This document shows positions 11,401 through 23,554 of a stretch of DNA of 64,000 nt, piece by piece (position 1 is the stretch's first letter; each line of letters begins with the position of its first letter). The position numbers and the translations under genes were made by a program. Under the pieces are notes generated by a model. It worked only from the letters and a program-made list of their open reading frames with translations. It was not told where the DNA came from and did no database searches. Location: assembly GCA_963556145.1 (NCBI GenBank), contig OY744461.1:3286001-3350000 (forward strand), given 5' to 3'. This DNA is from Hygrocybe punicea (lineage: Eukaryota > Basidiomycota > Agaricomycetes > Agaricales > Hygrophoraceae).

Positions 11401-14400
11401 GCCCTCGTTCTCCCCCGGATTCTCTTGCTTCAATCGCTGGCGCTCCCGTTTCTAAAGACAAGTGGGTTGTGCGAGGGTTGTGTGCTTATGTTCCTCAGGT
11501 AAGGCTAAATATTGAGGGCTTGCACATTGATTCAAACCCATCAATAGTCAGCATGGCTTCGCAATGCTTCGATTAAAGGTATTTTGTGTTTCTCTCGACA
11601 ATGAACGCATCCTGATCTGGATTCTCCAGAGAACATTCTGTTCAATCTGCCTCTGGATGAAGAGCGCTACCAACAGACACTTGAGGTTGAAAGGCCTAGT
11701 TATAGTGCTGTGCATGGTATATTGACTTCCTTTTGTAGGCTTGTGCACTTGTGAGTGATTTGAAGATTTTGGAAGATGGTGATGATTCCGAGATTGGAGA
11801 ACGTGGTGTACGTACGGCACTACCATAAAAAGCCATGCCTGATAACGAGGAGTCTTTTAGGTCAACTTATCTGGAGGACAAAAGGCTCGAGGTAGCTTCT
11901 ACTTCTCCCAACCTTACACCAGCACTGACCACTTGTCTTAGTTTCACTTGCAAGGGCGGTTTATTCCCGCGCGTCTCTTTTGTTTTTAGATGATGTCCTA
12001 TCCGCTGGTCAGTTCTCACTTGCATAAAATCAATGTTACAGATCTAATTTTAACATACAATCCGAGCAGTGGACGCCCACACAGCCCATCACATTTATCA
12101 CGAATGTCTCCAAGGGGAACTCATGCGTGGTCGGACTGTCATATTAGTTTCACATCACGTTCAACTCTGTGCGCCTGGTGCCAAATTCATTGTAGCTCTC
12201 GATAACGGCCGAATTCAGTTTCACGGTGACCGAGAGTCTTTCCAGGCTTCAGGAGTTATGCGCAGCCTCGTTCAGTCTTCTGATGAGGCTGACGCACCGG
12301 ACGACAAGGAGGACGCCGCAGCTCCCGTGTTCCTTAAAGCACCAGAAGAGACGGCTTACTCCAAAGCAAGTTCTCAGACGAGCTCCGCTCCTAGTACTCC
12401 CGTTCCCGAGAATAAACCGGAAAAAAAAATACCACGGAAGCTCGTCGAGGAGGAAAAACGCGCTGTAGGTCGTATTAGTCGTGAGATATGGGAGACTTAC
12501 ATCTGGGCATGTGGAGGCGTTGCATACTGGATTCCTTTCTCATTGGTATTGGTGATTGGCGCGTTATGCCCCGTCCTCGAGAATGGATGGTTAAAGTAAG
12601 ATCAGATCATGTTCTTGGCCAGCTGATGTTGATGTTAGATTGACAGGCACTGGTCCGGTTCCGTCCAAAAGGGTGAGGACGCGAAAAGTCCCATTTATTA
12701 CATTGGTATATACTCTGCCGTGAGGATTCATGTCTCATCATCCTGATAGCTGCTCATTGAGTCTCTCGCACAAGGTCACAACTATTGGTTAAGTTTGATC
12801 TGTATTGGCCGCGACGAATGGCTCAACATTTCTCCTCTAGGTCTGTTACTGACTTGCCTGCGGTGGTGGATACTTTGTCAGCATTTAGACTCTATTTGCG
12901 CACTTCACCAAGCTGACCAATATACCAAGATACTGGATCCCTTAATGCTTCGGCGGTACTATACAAAAGTGTGTTTTATGCTGTAATTCCTACTTATTGT
13001 CTGACTGTTTGCTTGAGAACTTCTTGAGGCGGTTCTTTTCGCCAATATTCGATTTCACGATACCGTTTCCCGAGGCCGGTTGCTCAACAGATTCGGGAAA
13101 GACTTTGAAGGTATGTAAATCTTACTTCCAATCTGTTCTTGAAATGTGACGCCTGTTTGTCATCACAGGAATCGATAGCACTTTATCGGATAATTTCGGG
13201 CGCAGTGTCATGTATTTACTGTCGGCAGCCACAACATTTGTCACAATCAGCGTTGTCGGTGGCCTGCCCTTCGTGTTAGCCGCTTTTCTCATAGGAATCA
13301 TGTATTACAACGGTGCGCGAGCTAATTTTGATTGCCCTTGATCATGCCAAACGATGATTCAACTTGCAATAGTTGGCAAGGTAGATATGACAATGCACTG
13401 GCTGGTCTCCGACTTACTATTTTGATTAAAGGTTTACAGCCAAACCTCTCGCGATCTGCGAAGATTAGGTAGAGAAAATGGCTCCTTATTGGACATTTAT
13501 TCAAAGGCTCTCAATTTCAGATTCTGTTACACGCTCCCCAGTCTATTCCATCTACGGAGAAACAATATCGGGAGTCACGATTCTGCGTGCTTTCGGAGCA
13601 TCTTCCAAATTCTTGCGGGACATGCTTCAATGTGTTGACACTAACATTTGTCCATACTTCTGGATGTGGGGAGGTATGCTCTCTGTTTATCGTTAATGAG
13701 ACGTGCTTTCTTAACTTCGTTGCAATAATAGTCAACCGATGGCTTTCAATACGCTTTAATCTTTTTTCCACCGTGATTATCGGCATAACTGCGTCACTTG
13801 CTATTTTGAGACCCAGTATTGATGCTTCTCTGGCCGGATTCATGCTCGCCTTTGCTTCTACAATTACAAGTGATGTGCGTGGCTTGGTTTTATTGATGTG
13901 ATTGTCCGAATTAATCACCGTATTTTAGCTCCTATTTCTGGTAAGCCTACAATTATCATTCCAACTTTAACTAATCTGCTCAACAAACGCAGGTGCGGCG
14001 TTTTGTGGGCCTCGAACAATCGATGGTAGAATACGAGCTTCTCATGCCTATCCTAGATCTGACTTGTCCATACCCTAGGTTGCATTGGAACGTGTCAAGG
14101 AATACTCTGATTTGGTTCGAGAACCCCCCGAATTTATGGAGCCACGCCCTCCTGCATCTTGGCCTTCCAAAGGAGCTGTCCAATGCGAAGGTCTGGTTAT
14201 TCGTTACGCTGTAAGTCTGGTTTCACACATTCTACCCATAAATATCTACCTTTTCCCCTACAGCCGGATCTCCCCAATGTCTTGCACAGCCTAACTTTTA
14301 CTATTCATCCCGGTGAAAAGGTAAACGAAGGTAGTTTTACACATTGGAATTTGGTCATGAATTATTTTCAGGTGGGAATTCTTGGCCGAACTGGTTCCGG

Positions 14401-15516
14401 GAAGAGCACCCTTGCCCTCTCCTTCTTCCGCTTTGTCGAGGCCACAGAAGGCAAAATTCTAATAGACGACGTAGACATTGCTAGTATTGGTCTTCATGAC
14501 CTTCGCAGCAAATTGACAATTATACCCCGTACGTACTTACCGTCACTTATATGTATGCATATTGACAATGTTGTAGAGGATCCCACGATCCTGAGTGGCT
14601 CGCTACGTTCTACTCTGGATGTATTCAATGAATATCAAGACGCGGAGATTGTGTGTAACGAGTCAAGTTCCCTCGGGCCATTGACCTAACCACTTCATAC
14701 ACCAGTTCGAAGCTCTTCGTCGTGTCCACCTAATCCCTTCGGAAGACACCTCTGCTGAGTTGGCCGGCACCATAAATGAGAATGTGTTCCGCAATTTGGA
14801 TTCGTTGGTCTCTGAAGGCGGAGAAAACTTTTCCACTGGGTGAGTTATATCCGCTCGATCGATCTTGTTCCTTCTGACATTTGGATAGTGAAAAACAATT
14901 GCTCTGTATGGCGCGTGCTATCTTGAAGCGTTCAAAAGTTTTAGTCATGGATGAAGTCTGTTGTTCCTTCTGCTTTGCGGTATAATGTTGACATCCCGTG
15001 ACCTGGGTCCTACAGGCGACGGCGAGGTGAGTTTTCGGCAGGAGCGATACACTTGATTGATAGTTCACAATACTTCATCTACCAGCGTTGACTACGCTAC
15101 TGATGAACTAATCGGCAAGACAATTCGACAGTACGTCCAACAGCACGATTTGGGACTTGAACTTAACATTGAGCTGCAGTGAATTTGCGGAGAGTACGCT
15201 CCTGACCATTGCTCATCGATTGCGAACCGTCATTGACTACGACAGAGTGCGTAAATCCACATCGTTATGACTACCAAACTGAGCGATTATTCGTCTGAAA
15301 GGTCATGTTACTTGACGAGGGCCGCATTGTAGAGTTCGACAGGTGGGTTGGAATCATCCTCGACGATGGGCAGTCCGTCGAATGTCAGCGAAATACTGAC
15401 CAAAAGCTTGTAGACCTTCTGTATTACTCGGCGATCCGGCGTCAAAGTTTTACGCATTGTGCAAAGCCACGGGAAGGTTGGAATTTTCAATGCTCAAAAA
15501 GTTAGCGGGTGTCTAG
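8456..15516 (+). CDS. ABCC-type ABC transporter (vacuolar Ybt1/Vmr1-like)
   Basis: Full-length exporter of the MRP/ABCC group, expected in the vacuolar or plasma membrane. The order is an N-terminal membrane domain (exon from ATG 8456, then 8731 on), the [20 protein letters not shown] linker, TMD1 (9480-11030), NBD1 (11220-12240), TMD2 (12500-13990) and NBD2 (14150-15340). NBD1 has [13 protein letters not shown] and [10 protein letters not shown], where Asp replaces the catalytic Glu, as is usual in this subfamily. NBD2 has GRTGSGKS, a Q-loop spliced as IPQDP, the unusual signature FSTGEKQ and VLVMDEATASVD with the Glu. The C-terminus is KLAGV followed by a TAG at 15514-15516. More than 20 introns occur, including an 11-nt micro-exon at 15016-15026. 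The substrate (bile-acid-like, glutathione conjugate or drug) cannot be told from sequence. Confidence 0.9.
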
Positions 15517-15855
15517 ATATCGAAGAACAAATCAGTTCGCCATCCTTTACGTCGGTTATATTCAATGTTTATAGTTTCAACTACTGAACATGATTTGTAC
15601 CTTCTTTGCTGGATTTAAGTATTTGCTGCATAACCGTCGGCAAAGACTTGCTCAAAAACCCGGAAAGTTTACATAACTTTACTTCCACTACCATGACAGT
15701 ACAATCCCTTGGCAAAAATCGTTTATCTAGTTGTTTTTCTATCAAGTAAGATCTCATTCGGGTTTCTTCTTCCAACACCTTGTAGTATGTCGAGACAGAT
15801 ACATACAAATACAGAAGTTTGGTCACGCATGATTCCTTCCCAGGAAAAGATTGCT
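15517..15855. terminator. Convergent 3' ends of ABC transporter and malic enzyme genes
   Basis: The 339 bp between the two stop codons must hold both polyadenylation regions. It is AT-rich, and I cannot point to definite poly(A) signals. A plus-strand open frame starting here runs antisense into the malic enzyme and is taken as spurious. Confidence 0.5.
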
Positions 15856-18042
15856 TCAAGGGTTCCACATCTTACTTTTGACGAACTGTACGAGGTCAGG
15901 GTCACTCATGCTCTTGAGTTTCGGAGAGCGGTCGACACCCTAAGAGTGAACGGTTGGAACAATCGTCACGAAAAAGGTTGGATACGCACAGCCGTTTGGG
16001 CAGCTCGGATCACTTTCATTGCGATCACAGCACTTATCTCGCGAATTCGTTCAATGCGAGGATAGAGAAGCCCCGCGGAATGCTCCTCATCGGTCAAGGA
16101 GTCCGCAAGTCCGAGGGAGGAAGCTTCGATCATGCTGTCGGTAACCGAAGTTGTATGAGCCAGGATGGCTCCCAAACCAAGTCCTGGCAATGATTTCAGT
16201 AATTCTCAAACTGGGGATGACTGCCATAGAGGACGGACCGGGGAAAATATACATATTGTTTCCTTGGCCAGGATGAAGTATCTTCTCATTGAAAGACATC
16301 TCAGGGAAAGGTGATCCAGATGCAAACAGAACCCGGCCTTGGGTATGTGTCACTGCTTCCTCAAATGTGCATTCGGAAAGTTTGACAGGATTTGACAATG
16401 GGAAAATGATCGGTCGAGGGTTCAGGCTACTCATTGTATCAATGACCTCAGGGCCAAAGGCACCCTGGATGTTGTGAGCTTAGTGTCAAGAACCATGAGA
16501 AAATGTGCTACCTTTACAGTCGAGAGACCGAGTAAAGCCGTTGGTTTGACATGAGAAATGATATCCACAAGATTGGTTATAGGTCGCCCGTTGTAGTCAT
16601 GACGGGAGAAGACTGCGAATAGTAAGTACAGTATTTACAACGGAATGGCAACTGGGACCGACATTTTTTATGTTCCGCCATCGGCCCACGTGCGTCGTAC
16701 ACTAATCCTTGAGAATCCGCCAACCAGATGCACTCGCGTGCTTGATCAATCGACATGCCCTGGAGCGTGAAAAAACTCATCAACTGCATAGCGACACCCA
16801 CACCGGCGGAGCCAGCGCCGAAGAAAAGAATCCGATGAGAGGTCATGGGAAGGCCAGATGCAGCAGATGAAATCTTAGCAGCGTTGAGAAATCCCTGGGA
16901 GAGCAAGCAGGATTAGCAAATTTTACGGTCAAAACAGGGGAATCGTACACTAAGGACGACAGCGCCTGTACCGCTAATGTCGTCGTTAAAAACCTGATAC
17001 TTTGCCTTGTATCTTTCCAGATAGAAAAAGGCATGATTCGTTGAGAAATCCTGAAGCACAGGTGAGGATAACATTCATATACGAATGAATAGATTGAACC
17101 TCAAACTGAACAAGAAGTTTAGGGAAAACAATTGACATCTCATGCATGAATTCGTCCATGAATTCAGTCATATCCTCGTCGGAAACTCTCTTCTGACGAA
17201 GGCCGAGGTAGAGAGGATCATCCAAGATTGATTGAGTGTTTGTTCCAAAGTCTAGACAAATCGGGACCGCAGAAGAGGGTCGGATCCTGCCTCATGATCA
17301 GGGTGACACTTGCAGGGGGGATTTACACCGACTTACCCTGCACCCGCAATATAAAGAGAAAGCTTCCCGATCGAGATGCCCATACCATTTATACCAAGGT
17401 CGCCCAAACCCAAGATACGGGATCCTATGACAGATGAGGTGGCGTTGCATTGTAGAATTTGATGATTTACCGTCCGTTACGACACTAATGCGGGCTTCGT
17501 CAACCACCGGCCAGTTACGAAGGACATCGCCAATTTTACCCTTGTCCTTAATAGTGACAAACTTGGAAATGTTAACACGCAAGTCAACACAGAAGACCGA
17601 GGAGAACTTACTAAACCTTCCGGCTTTCTATAGATGTGAGAAAATTGTATACATGCATCCCCAACTGTAGGGGTATATATGATTGGCGTAATTTCCTAAA
17701 TGTCACGATAGTTGGACGATTTCTGCTTCGTTTAGCGCAAATCGCTCACAGCCATGTGCTCTAGACACAATTTATAGAACATATGGGGATCGTTGTCTTT
17801 GAGATGGGCGAGATAAATGTATTTCTCTAAATCTGAATCCTTCGATCGCAGCTGTTGCAGGCAACGTGTGGCGTGGATGGATAGATCGAAACCAACCGGG
17901 ACCAGCCCATGGGCAGGTTGCGGGGGTGCTGTGAATAATTAGATCGATCAAACGTTCAATGGCAGCTCGTTGACTTACGTTGAGGCACTATTCTGAGCTT
18001 TTGAACCCCGTCGGTCCAATAGGGAGTGAGAACTATCGTCAT
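15856..18042 (-). CDS. MAE1: Malic enzyme (NAD(P)-dependent)
   Basis: Oxidative decarboxylation of malate to pyruvate, producing NAD(P)H. Exon 1 (ATG at 18042, [20 protein letters not shown]) joins [20 protein letters not shown]. The family core follows: [38 protein letters not shown], the [17 protein letters not shown] region near 17500, the dinucleotide-binding [15 protein letters not shown] near 16820, and [14 protein letters not shown] with [13 protein letters not shown] at about 16100-16250. A last small exon after an intron adds [15 protein letters not shown] and ends at KSKMWNP with the stop at 15856-15858. No clear mitochondrial presequence is visible, so a cytosolic enzyme is the first guess. 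Coenzyme preference is not decided by what I can read. Confidence 0.9.
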
Positions 18043-18953
18043 GTTCAATGGGATGGCAGATCAGAGCGCTTCTCTGACCCAGGCAAGTATTGATGGCCAA
18101 GATGGTCGAGAGAAGTGGTTGGTTCGCCGCATCCTTATATGACGGACAAGATGACATGTCGGCAGGTTTCGGAGACGATTGACGCCCAGGCCCCGATGAG
18201 CCAAACTCCAGGTGGGATATTCCTAGATGATGATTGGGAAAAGCGAAACATCGGTTCCCATGATTGTAGATCTTCGTGAACAAAATTCAAATAAGGCGAA
18301 ATGCACACAGCATACGAGTGAACATCTTTTCCTCGTGCAAGAAATGATAACGATAATGAAACGCCACAGCTGGTGAAGATCTCCGAATCATGGCGAACGC
18401 CGTGATGATGTTTGTCCATATTGGTAGTCCAAGGTCTTGGACAACAAACACAAACAACCGTTCGCCGACTGGCGCAGTGTCACATTGCTTCCAATGTTGA
18501 ACAACGTTCCCTGTCTGTCAAGTACTCCACCGTTAAAATCAATATTGCCAGGGCTTTTAACCTCAGTTAATTGCGCGTCACGGTCGGCTTTGATTTATCT
18601 CGAATTCTGCGTTGGAATGATGCATTTAGCCAGTTAAAGCGACTTGAAAGGGGGGTTTGAACTATGGAATCCACAATTTTGAACCCCTTTGTTCTATTTC
18701 GACTGGATATTTTAAGCGGTGCTTCATGTTCTCGCCGTCATCAACGAATAGCAACTTTATGACTTGGAAACATTTGCAGCACTTCTACTTCATAACCTCT
18801 GCCTACAAACAAACTTGGGCGAATCCTATGATGCTCAGGGGGTTCCATTCGCTTGTATTCAATGGACTGCCCGCCTGCGGATCTTATACCTTGTCCCTTC
18901 TATGAGTCGTTCCTGCTCGTGGCTCGATATTCCTTCTCTGGACCTTGCAAGCT

Positions 18954-19735
18954 TCAGCCAGCACGTCCTTTCTGAGCTCGAAAGTTGACACTCGACAGGC
19001 GCGAAATTAGTTCCACCTTACCGGCCAGAACATTGTAGCCTCGATAAAAGTTGTCCTTTTCCCCCATCCGAGCACCTTCAGATTCATTGAACACCATCAA
19101 CCGCACGTAAGAGACGTCTGGGCATCCAGCACGCAACGAAGGGCGATACCGAGCCAAAAATTCTAGACATCGGAGACACCAGTATCGATAGCCTTCCCGG
19201 TGTACCGCTCTTTCACCGCCGCGCGTTTTGTGGGTCAGTGCATTGTCAAGCTATCACGGGGGGAAATGTGGATGCCGGTATCTGCATCGAGTCCCACAAG
19301 TTCTCAATCCAGGTAGCTTCTATGACTCCGCCGTGTAGCCCTTTCGCTTCTTCGTCACGGGGAAGCTGTCGAATTGTCAGCTCGGCTGTGTGGGCCGTTG
19401 GCGACGCTACTTCCCGTCTCAAGGTATCATATATCAGTTTTCACTTGATCTCGATGGAAGTGTATGCGTGTGCGCACCGGTATTTACTTCCGAAATCCCT
19501 ATCTTCGATAAACTCCAAACGGTGCTCACTCTCATATTCTATTTTCAGCTTGGAGTGGGCGATACGGCGCATCTCGTGCCATCATTTGGATAGAAGGGTC
19601 TGTTAGCCACGCAATAGCGCCCATACACTGGACAAGTAATAGTGCCTCAGGCCTCAATTGAACCCCCGTTCGGACCGCATCACTGTTAAGTTTAATAGGC
19701 TGTGTACCCTGAGTACCCACACCACACCATCTCAA
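18954..19735 (-). pseudogene. Decayed unidentified coding sequence
   Basis: On the minus strand protein-like sequence continues in compatible frames but is interrupted. An open block (GTQPIKLNSDAVRTGVQ through RDAPYRPLQAENR) is followed by SEHRLEFIEDRDFGSKYR and then a stop at 19441-19443. It resumes with REVASPTAHTAELTIRQLPR, meets another stop at 19249-19251, and shifts frame near 19160 into RYRPSLRAGCPDVSYVRLMV. This mix of coherent amino-acid composition and scattered stops is what a dead gene looks like. The family is unknown to me. Confidence 0.4.
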
Positions 19736-19899
19736 ATTCCGGGCAAATCAGTATGTGTTAGTACATGCCTTGGATAGAAAGCCTATCTTCGCGCTGAATC
19801 TTGTGCCTTTACAGGATACAGCCCCCCATTGATATCGTCTTCAATCCTGGTTCTGTCCTACCACATTACTCGGTTAGTTGTGAAGAGCGGCAGTCTCCG

Positions 19900-20753
19900 T
19901 TCATGATTTGACGTGCTCTTCGCCCCCAGATCTGTTTTGCTGTGTTGTTTTGGGTGCAAATTTCTATGTATGCCGCTTTGGCAGATGGATTTAGGGTATG
20001 CACTTATAAAGTTCTTCGTGAGATTTCGGACCCGCAAGCTCACTTCCTTTTCCGTTTCTGCGGTGACGGTAAGCATTGTGAGATTAATGTTTTGCGACTA
20101 ATCTCTACTAGACCCTGCCGGTTCAAGCCAACATTTCATTTTTTTTACCGACCAGAGATTGAGTGGTTTCATACGTCTGATCATCTCCTTTTCATTAATA
20201 TTCATTTCAATATCGCTCGATTAATGAAAAAGGTCCGTGTATGCTTCGTCAAAACCGGACCGCACAAATTTCTGGCAATCCGTAACCGTGGCACCATGGC
20301 TTTACTTTGATCACCCGTACATTCCCCCGGCATATGAACGGTTCACACTGGGCCTGACCTTCAAGGTCCTTGACTTTTTCGCCCAAGCACTTCCTTTTGC
20401 AACCCAATTTGGCTTTCCACGCTGTACACGTGGATCTCAGATTTAATGTCTCTTCTAAACATGGTCAGCACGGCACGCAGGACCGAGCGCCGGGACCTGA
20501 GCCCTGTTTTTTTGGACGAATATTTCAATCTCCAAGTTTTGCAAATGCCGCTTTCCCCATTCCTCGCAATGGTACTCAAGAAGAAAACCTAATCACTGTT
20601 ACTTATGAAGACAGTCCTGGACTGAGACGGCAGCTCCGTGACCGGATCAAAAACTTGTTTTTTTCCGCTCAATTGATGCTCCAAACTTCGGCCTATATAT
20701 ATACCTGGATTGAAGAGCTCCTTGTAAGTATATACGCAATGCGATCCACTTGA
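19900..20753 (+). pseudogene. Possible decayed coding sequence, family unknown
   Basis: Coding-like plus-strand blocks follow one another in different frames: ADGFRVCTYKVLREISDPQ, then TGPHKFLAIRNRGTMAL, then YFDHPYIPPAYERFTLGL, then NGTQEENLITVTYEDSPGL and RDRIKNLFFSAQLMLQ. Some frame changes could be introns, but I could not find donor/acceptor pairs that join them all. It is either a multi-exon gene I failed to resolve or a pseudogene. No domain is recognised. Confidence 0.3.
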
Positions 20754-20771
20754 TATGCGTTCGCGTCGCCA

Positions 20772-21965
20772 TTAGCGGCCCATCCAACCCTACCGGAAGA
20801 ATTAGGATGAGCTTGTTCTGTACTAGGCTAGCCGGCCGCCAACTAAAGCGGAAAAGCGTACCCCGTCAACGACCAACAGCTCCCCGCACACATACTGACT
20901 GGCATTGCTGGCAAGAAACACGACAGGACCCGCGAAATCTCTTGGAGATCCCCAGCGTCCGGCCGGGATACGCTCCGAAATTTGACGGAGACGGACCGGA
21001 TCGGCGAGGAGTTGCTCGTTCCTAGAAATTTGACAGTAAAAAAAATTGTTTCAGGCAATCGGTAATTGTATGAAGACCGGATAGGATACGAGAATAGATA
21101 AGACAGAGAACGTAGACGCCAATTCCCAAGTTGGCAAACTGTTTAGGCAGCACAGACGGGTACATCCGAGACGAAGGAGGTAAAGACTTCACGCACATGT
21201 CCGTCGCAATATACCCAGGGCATATCGCATTAACTTGGACGTTGTGCTGGCTCCACTCGTTGCTAAGGGCCTTGGTTAATTGACCGACCGCACCCTTTGA
21301 AGCAGCATATGCCGGAACTGTGAGACCACCCTGGAAGGTGAGGAGAGAGCAAAAGTTGATGATCTTGCCCCGTCGGAGGGGAACCATATGACGTCCCGCT
21401 GCTTGGGACAGGAGCCAAACAGACTTGAGATTGATGTCGAGTACCTAAAGTAATTGAACAGACGCGTCATTTGGAAGTTCGATTGAGAAATTCAAGTTAG
21501 CTTGCGCTGAATATAGGAATGCGATAGACAAAACATGCATACGTCGTCCCAATCGCTCTCAGAAAATACAAGGCTCGGTGATCTCCGTTGGATACCAGCA
21601 CAGTTGACTAAAACGTGAATTTCACCGCCCATTACGTGCAAAGCCTTCTGGAACACCTGGCTGACAGCGCGCAGATCGCCCAGGTCACAGTAAACGACTT
21701 CCGCCGCAGTGCCGAGGGCTCGGATGGCATTGAGTGTTTCCAAATTTGGAGTGGCGCCATTTGCAGGTTCGCGTTGGACAAGACAAACTGAGGCACCCGC
21801 CTCTGCCAAGGCGATGGCACACGCAGCTCCAATGCCTGGGGGTGGTGGCGACGTTGAGGAGCAGGCGAGAGAGCGACTTCAGGACAGCGCACCTCTTGAT
21901 GCACCTGTGATGAGTACGGTCTGTCCAGACAGGGAAAATAGAGCGGGCGAGGGCAAGGGCGACAT
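20772..21965 (-). CDS. Short-chain dehydrogenase/reductase (KduD/gluconate dehydrogenase-like)
   Basis: NAD(P)-dependent oxidoreductase of the classical SDR family. From ATG 21965 the frame reads [21 protein letters not shown]. An intron (donor GTGCGC) joins ASRG to [16 protein letters not shown], restoring the TGxxxGIG nucleotide-binding motif. The NAG-like motif appears as [13 protein letters not shown], the catalytic Tyr/Lys as [17 protein letters not shown], and the following block as [16 protein letters not shown]. The last exons give [38 protein letters not shown] and VDGGWMGR, ending with TAA at 20772-20774. Similarity is highest to enzymes acting on 2-deoxy-gluconate or related sugar acids and polyols. 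It stands head to head with a medium-chain polyol dehydrogenase, suggesting one pathway. Confidence 0.86.
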
Positions 21966-22226
21966 TGCTGGTGAATGATCCGAGTGCGTGGCCCAGCGAA
22001 AGCTAATGCCCGGATCGGGACACGAGCCGATTATCCGAAATGAAATGGCGGAAGCGTGTGAAGACCGAACCGAACCATTCCAAATCGCCCGTCCGATCGT
22101 CGGTGGCATCGGACCGTTCCAGATCTTCATACTGGACCTAAATCGTCCACCGAAATCTCACCACGAGACTTGGCCTTTAAAGCCCTCGCAAATGTACGTT
22201 TCACCTCGCAATCCTTTCTCCTCCCA
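21966..22226. promoter_or_regulatory. Shared divergent promoter, SDR / polyol dehydrogenase
   Basis: Only 261 bp separate the two ATGs, so both genes must share this upstream region. It is GC-rich with no obvious TATA box. No particular operator can be named from one sequence. Confidence 0.6.
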
Positions 22227-23554
22227 ATGTCTCCCGTCGCACTCCCTTCTCACCGCGCCGTCGTTCTCCACGGTGCCAATGACCTTCGCCTCGAAGAACG
22301 CACTCTCTGGCCACCACAACCCAACCACGCCCAGGTCGCCGTCATCTCCACAGGTCTCTGCGGTAGCGATTGCGCGTACTCCGTTTCCTTCTCATGCTAT
22401 TCTTTGCTAATCAATGGTTATTACACAGTGCATTACTATTCCCAGGGCAGAAACGGTGACTTTGCCCTGCGAAGTCCTATGGTTCTCGGCCATGAAGCTG
22501 CTGGAATCGTCACGGCAGTTGGCACTGGCGTGAGACATCTTGTACCCGGCCAACGAGTTGCCATCGAGGCCGGTATCATGTGCGGCCACTGCGAGTTTTG
22601 CAAGAAAGGCCGCTACAACCTTTGTAAAAGCATGCGTTTCTGTAGCAGCGCAAAAACCTTCCCCCATCTCGACGGCACCCTACAAGACCGTATTAACCAT
22701 CCGGCAGATGTCCTTCATCCGTACGTTTTTTCTGTCTCCGTCTGTCCGCTTAAATCGCATTGCCTAATCTCTTCCCCGTCCTCGGGTCATAGTATAGCCG
22801 ATAACCTCACCTTTGAACAGGCCGCCCTCGCGGAACCGCTGTCAGTCGTACTCCACGCGTCCAGACGTGCAGACCTCTCTGCGGGCCAGACCGTGCTCGT
22901 CTTTGGTGTTGGCACCATCGGCCTCCTCGCCTGCGCTCTTGCAAAATCACAAGGCGCTTCCTATATCGTTGCCGTCGACATCAACCAAGCCCGCTTGAAT
23001 TTTGCACTGGCCAACGGGTTCGCATCACAGATTTTCACCGTCCCCACCGTCGACCAAGCCAAAACTATCGACGAGCAACTTCGACGAGCAAAGGAGAACA
23101 TCCAAATTACCATGGCCAACTCTGGCCATCCGGAAGGGTTTGACGTTGTCTTCGAATGCACCGGCGCGGAGCCGTGCATTCAGATGTCTATCATCGTAAG
23201 TTCTACCTCCACCGTCCAACCCCTTTTCATTATGCAATCACGAACTGATCGGTTGTATTTCAGGCTGCTGTCACGGGAGGCAAAGTAATGCTAGTTGGCA
23301 TGGGCTCTCGTAACGTTATGCTCCCCCTCTCCGCTGCAGCCCTTCGAGAAGTCGACATCCACGGCTCATTCCGATATGCCAATACATACCCCATCGCCCT
23401 CGCCTTGCTCGCCTCCGGGAAACTGAAAAACGTTGAAAAACTCGTCACTCATCGCTTCCCCCTTGAGGACACCGCACACGCCTTCGAGCTTATTGCTCAG
23501 GGGGAAGACGAGGAGGGCAACATGGTGCTCAAAGTCATGATCGGATCATCGTGA
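22227..23554 (+). CDS. Zinc-dependent medium-chain polyol dehydrogenase (sorbitol/xylitol/arabinitol type)
   Basis: NAD-dependent oxidation of a sugar alcohol to the ketose. ATG 22227 gives MSPVALPSHRAVVLHG. The catalytic zinc site shows GLCGSD followed by HYY, then GHEAAGIV. The four structural-zinc cysteines are in CGHCEFCKKGRYNLC, and DGTLQDRI matches the family. The Rossmann fold appears as VLVFGVGTIGLLACALA with an acid (VAVDINQ) that favours NAD over NADP. The last exon ends GNMVLKVMIGSS, stop at 23554. The first intron is awkward: a normal GT donor at 22363 would delete G-S-D of the zinc-site loop, whereas a GC donor at 22372 keeps it. Which polyol is used cannot be decided. It is paired divergently with the SDR gene. 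Confidence 0.9.

Larger units (their letters stand above)
18043..20771. other. 2.7 kb stretch with broken coding sequence only
   Basis: No intact gene was found. The first few hundred bases upstream of the malic enzyme ATG are presumably its promoter and 5' UTR. Two patches look like decayed genes and are listed separately: minus strand 18954-19735 and plus strand 19900-20753. A plus-strand open frame at 18764-18988 (about 74 codons, METFAALLLHNL) is unassigned. Confidence 0.5.

Noticed and set aside
15709..16065. Plus-strand open frame of 118 codons with a hydrophobic end
   Set aside because: It lies antisense over the last exons of the malic enzyme, whose C-terminal motifs are clear on the minus strand.
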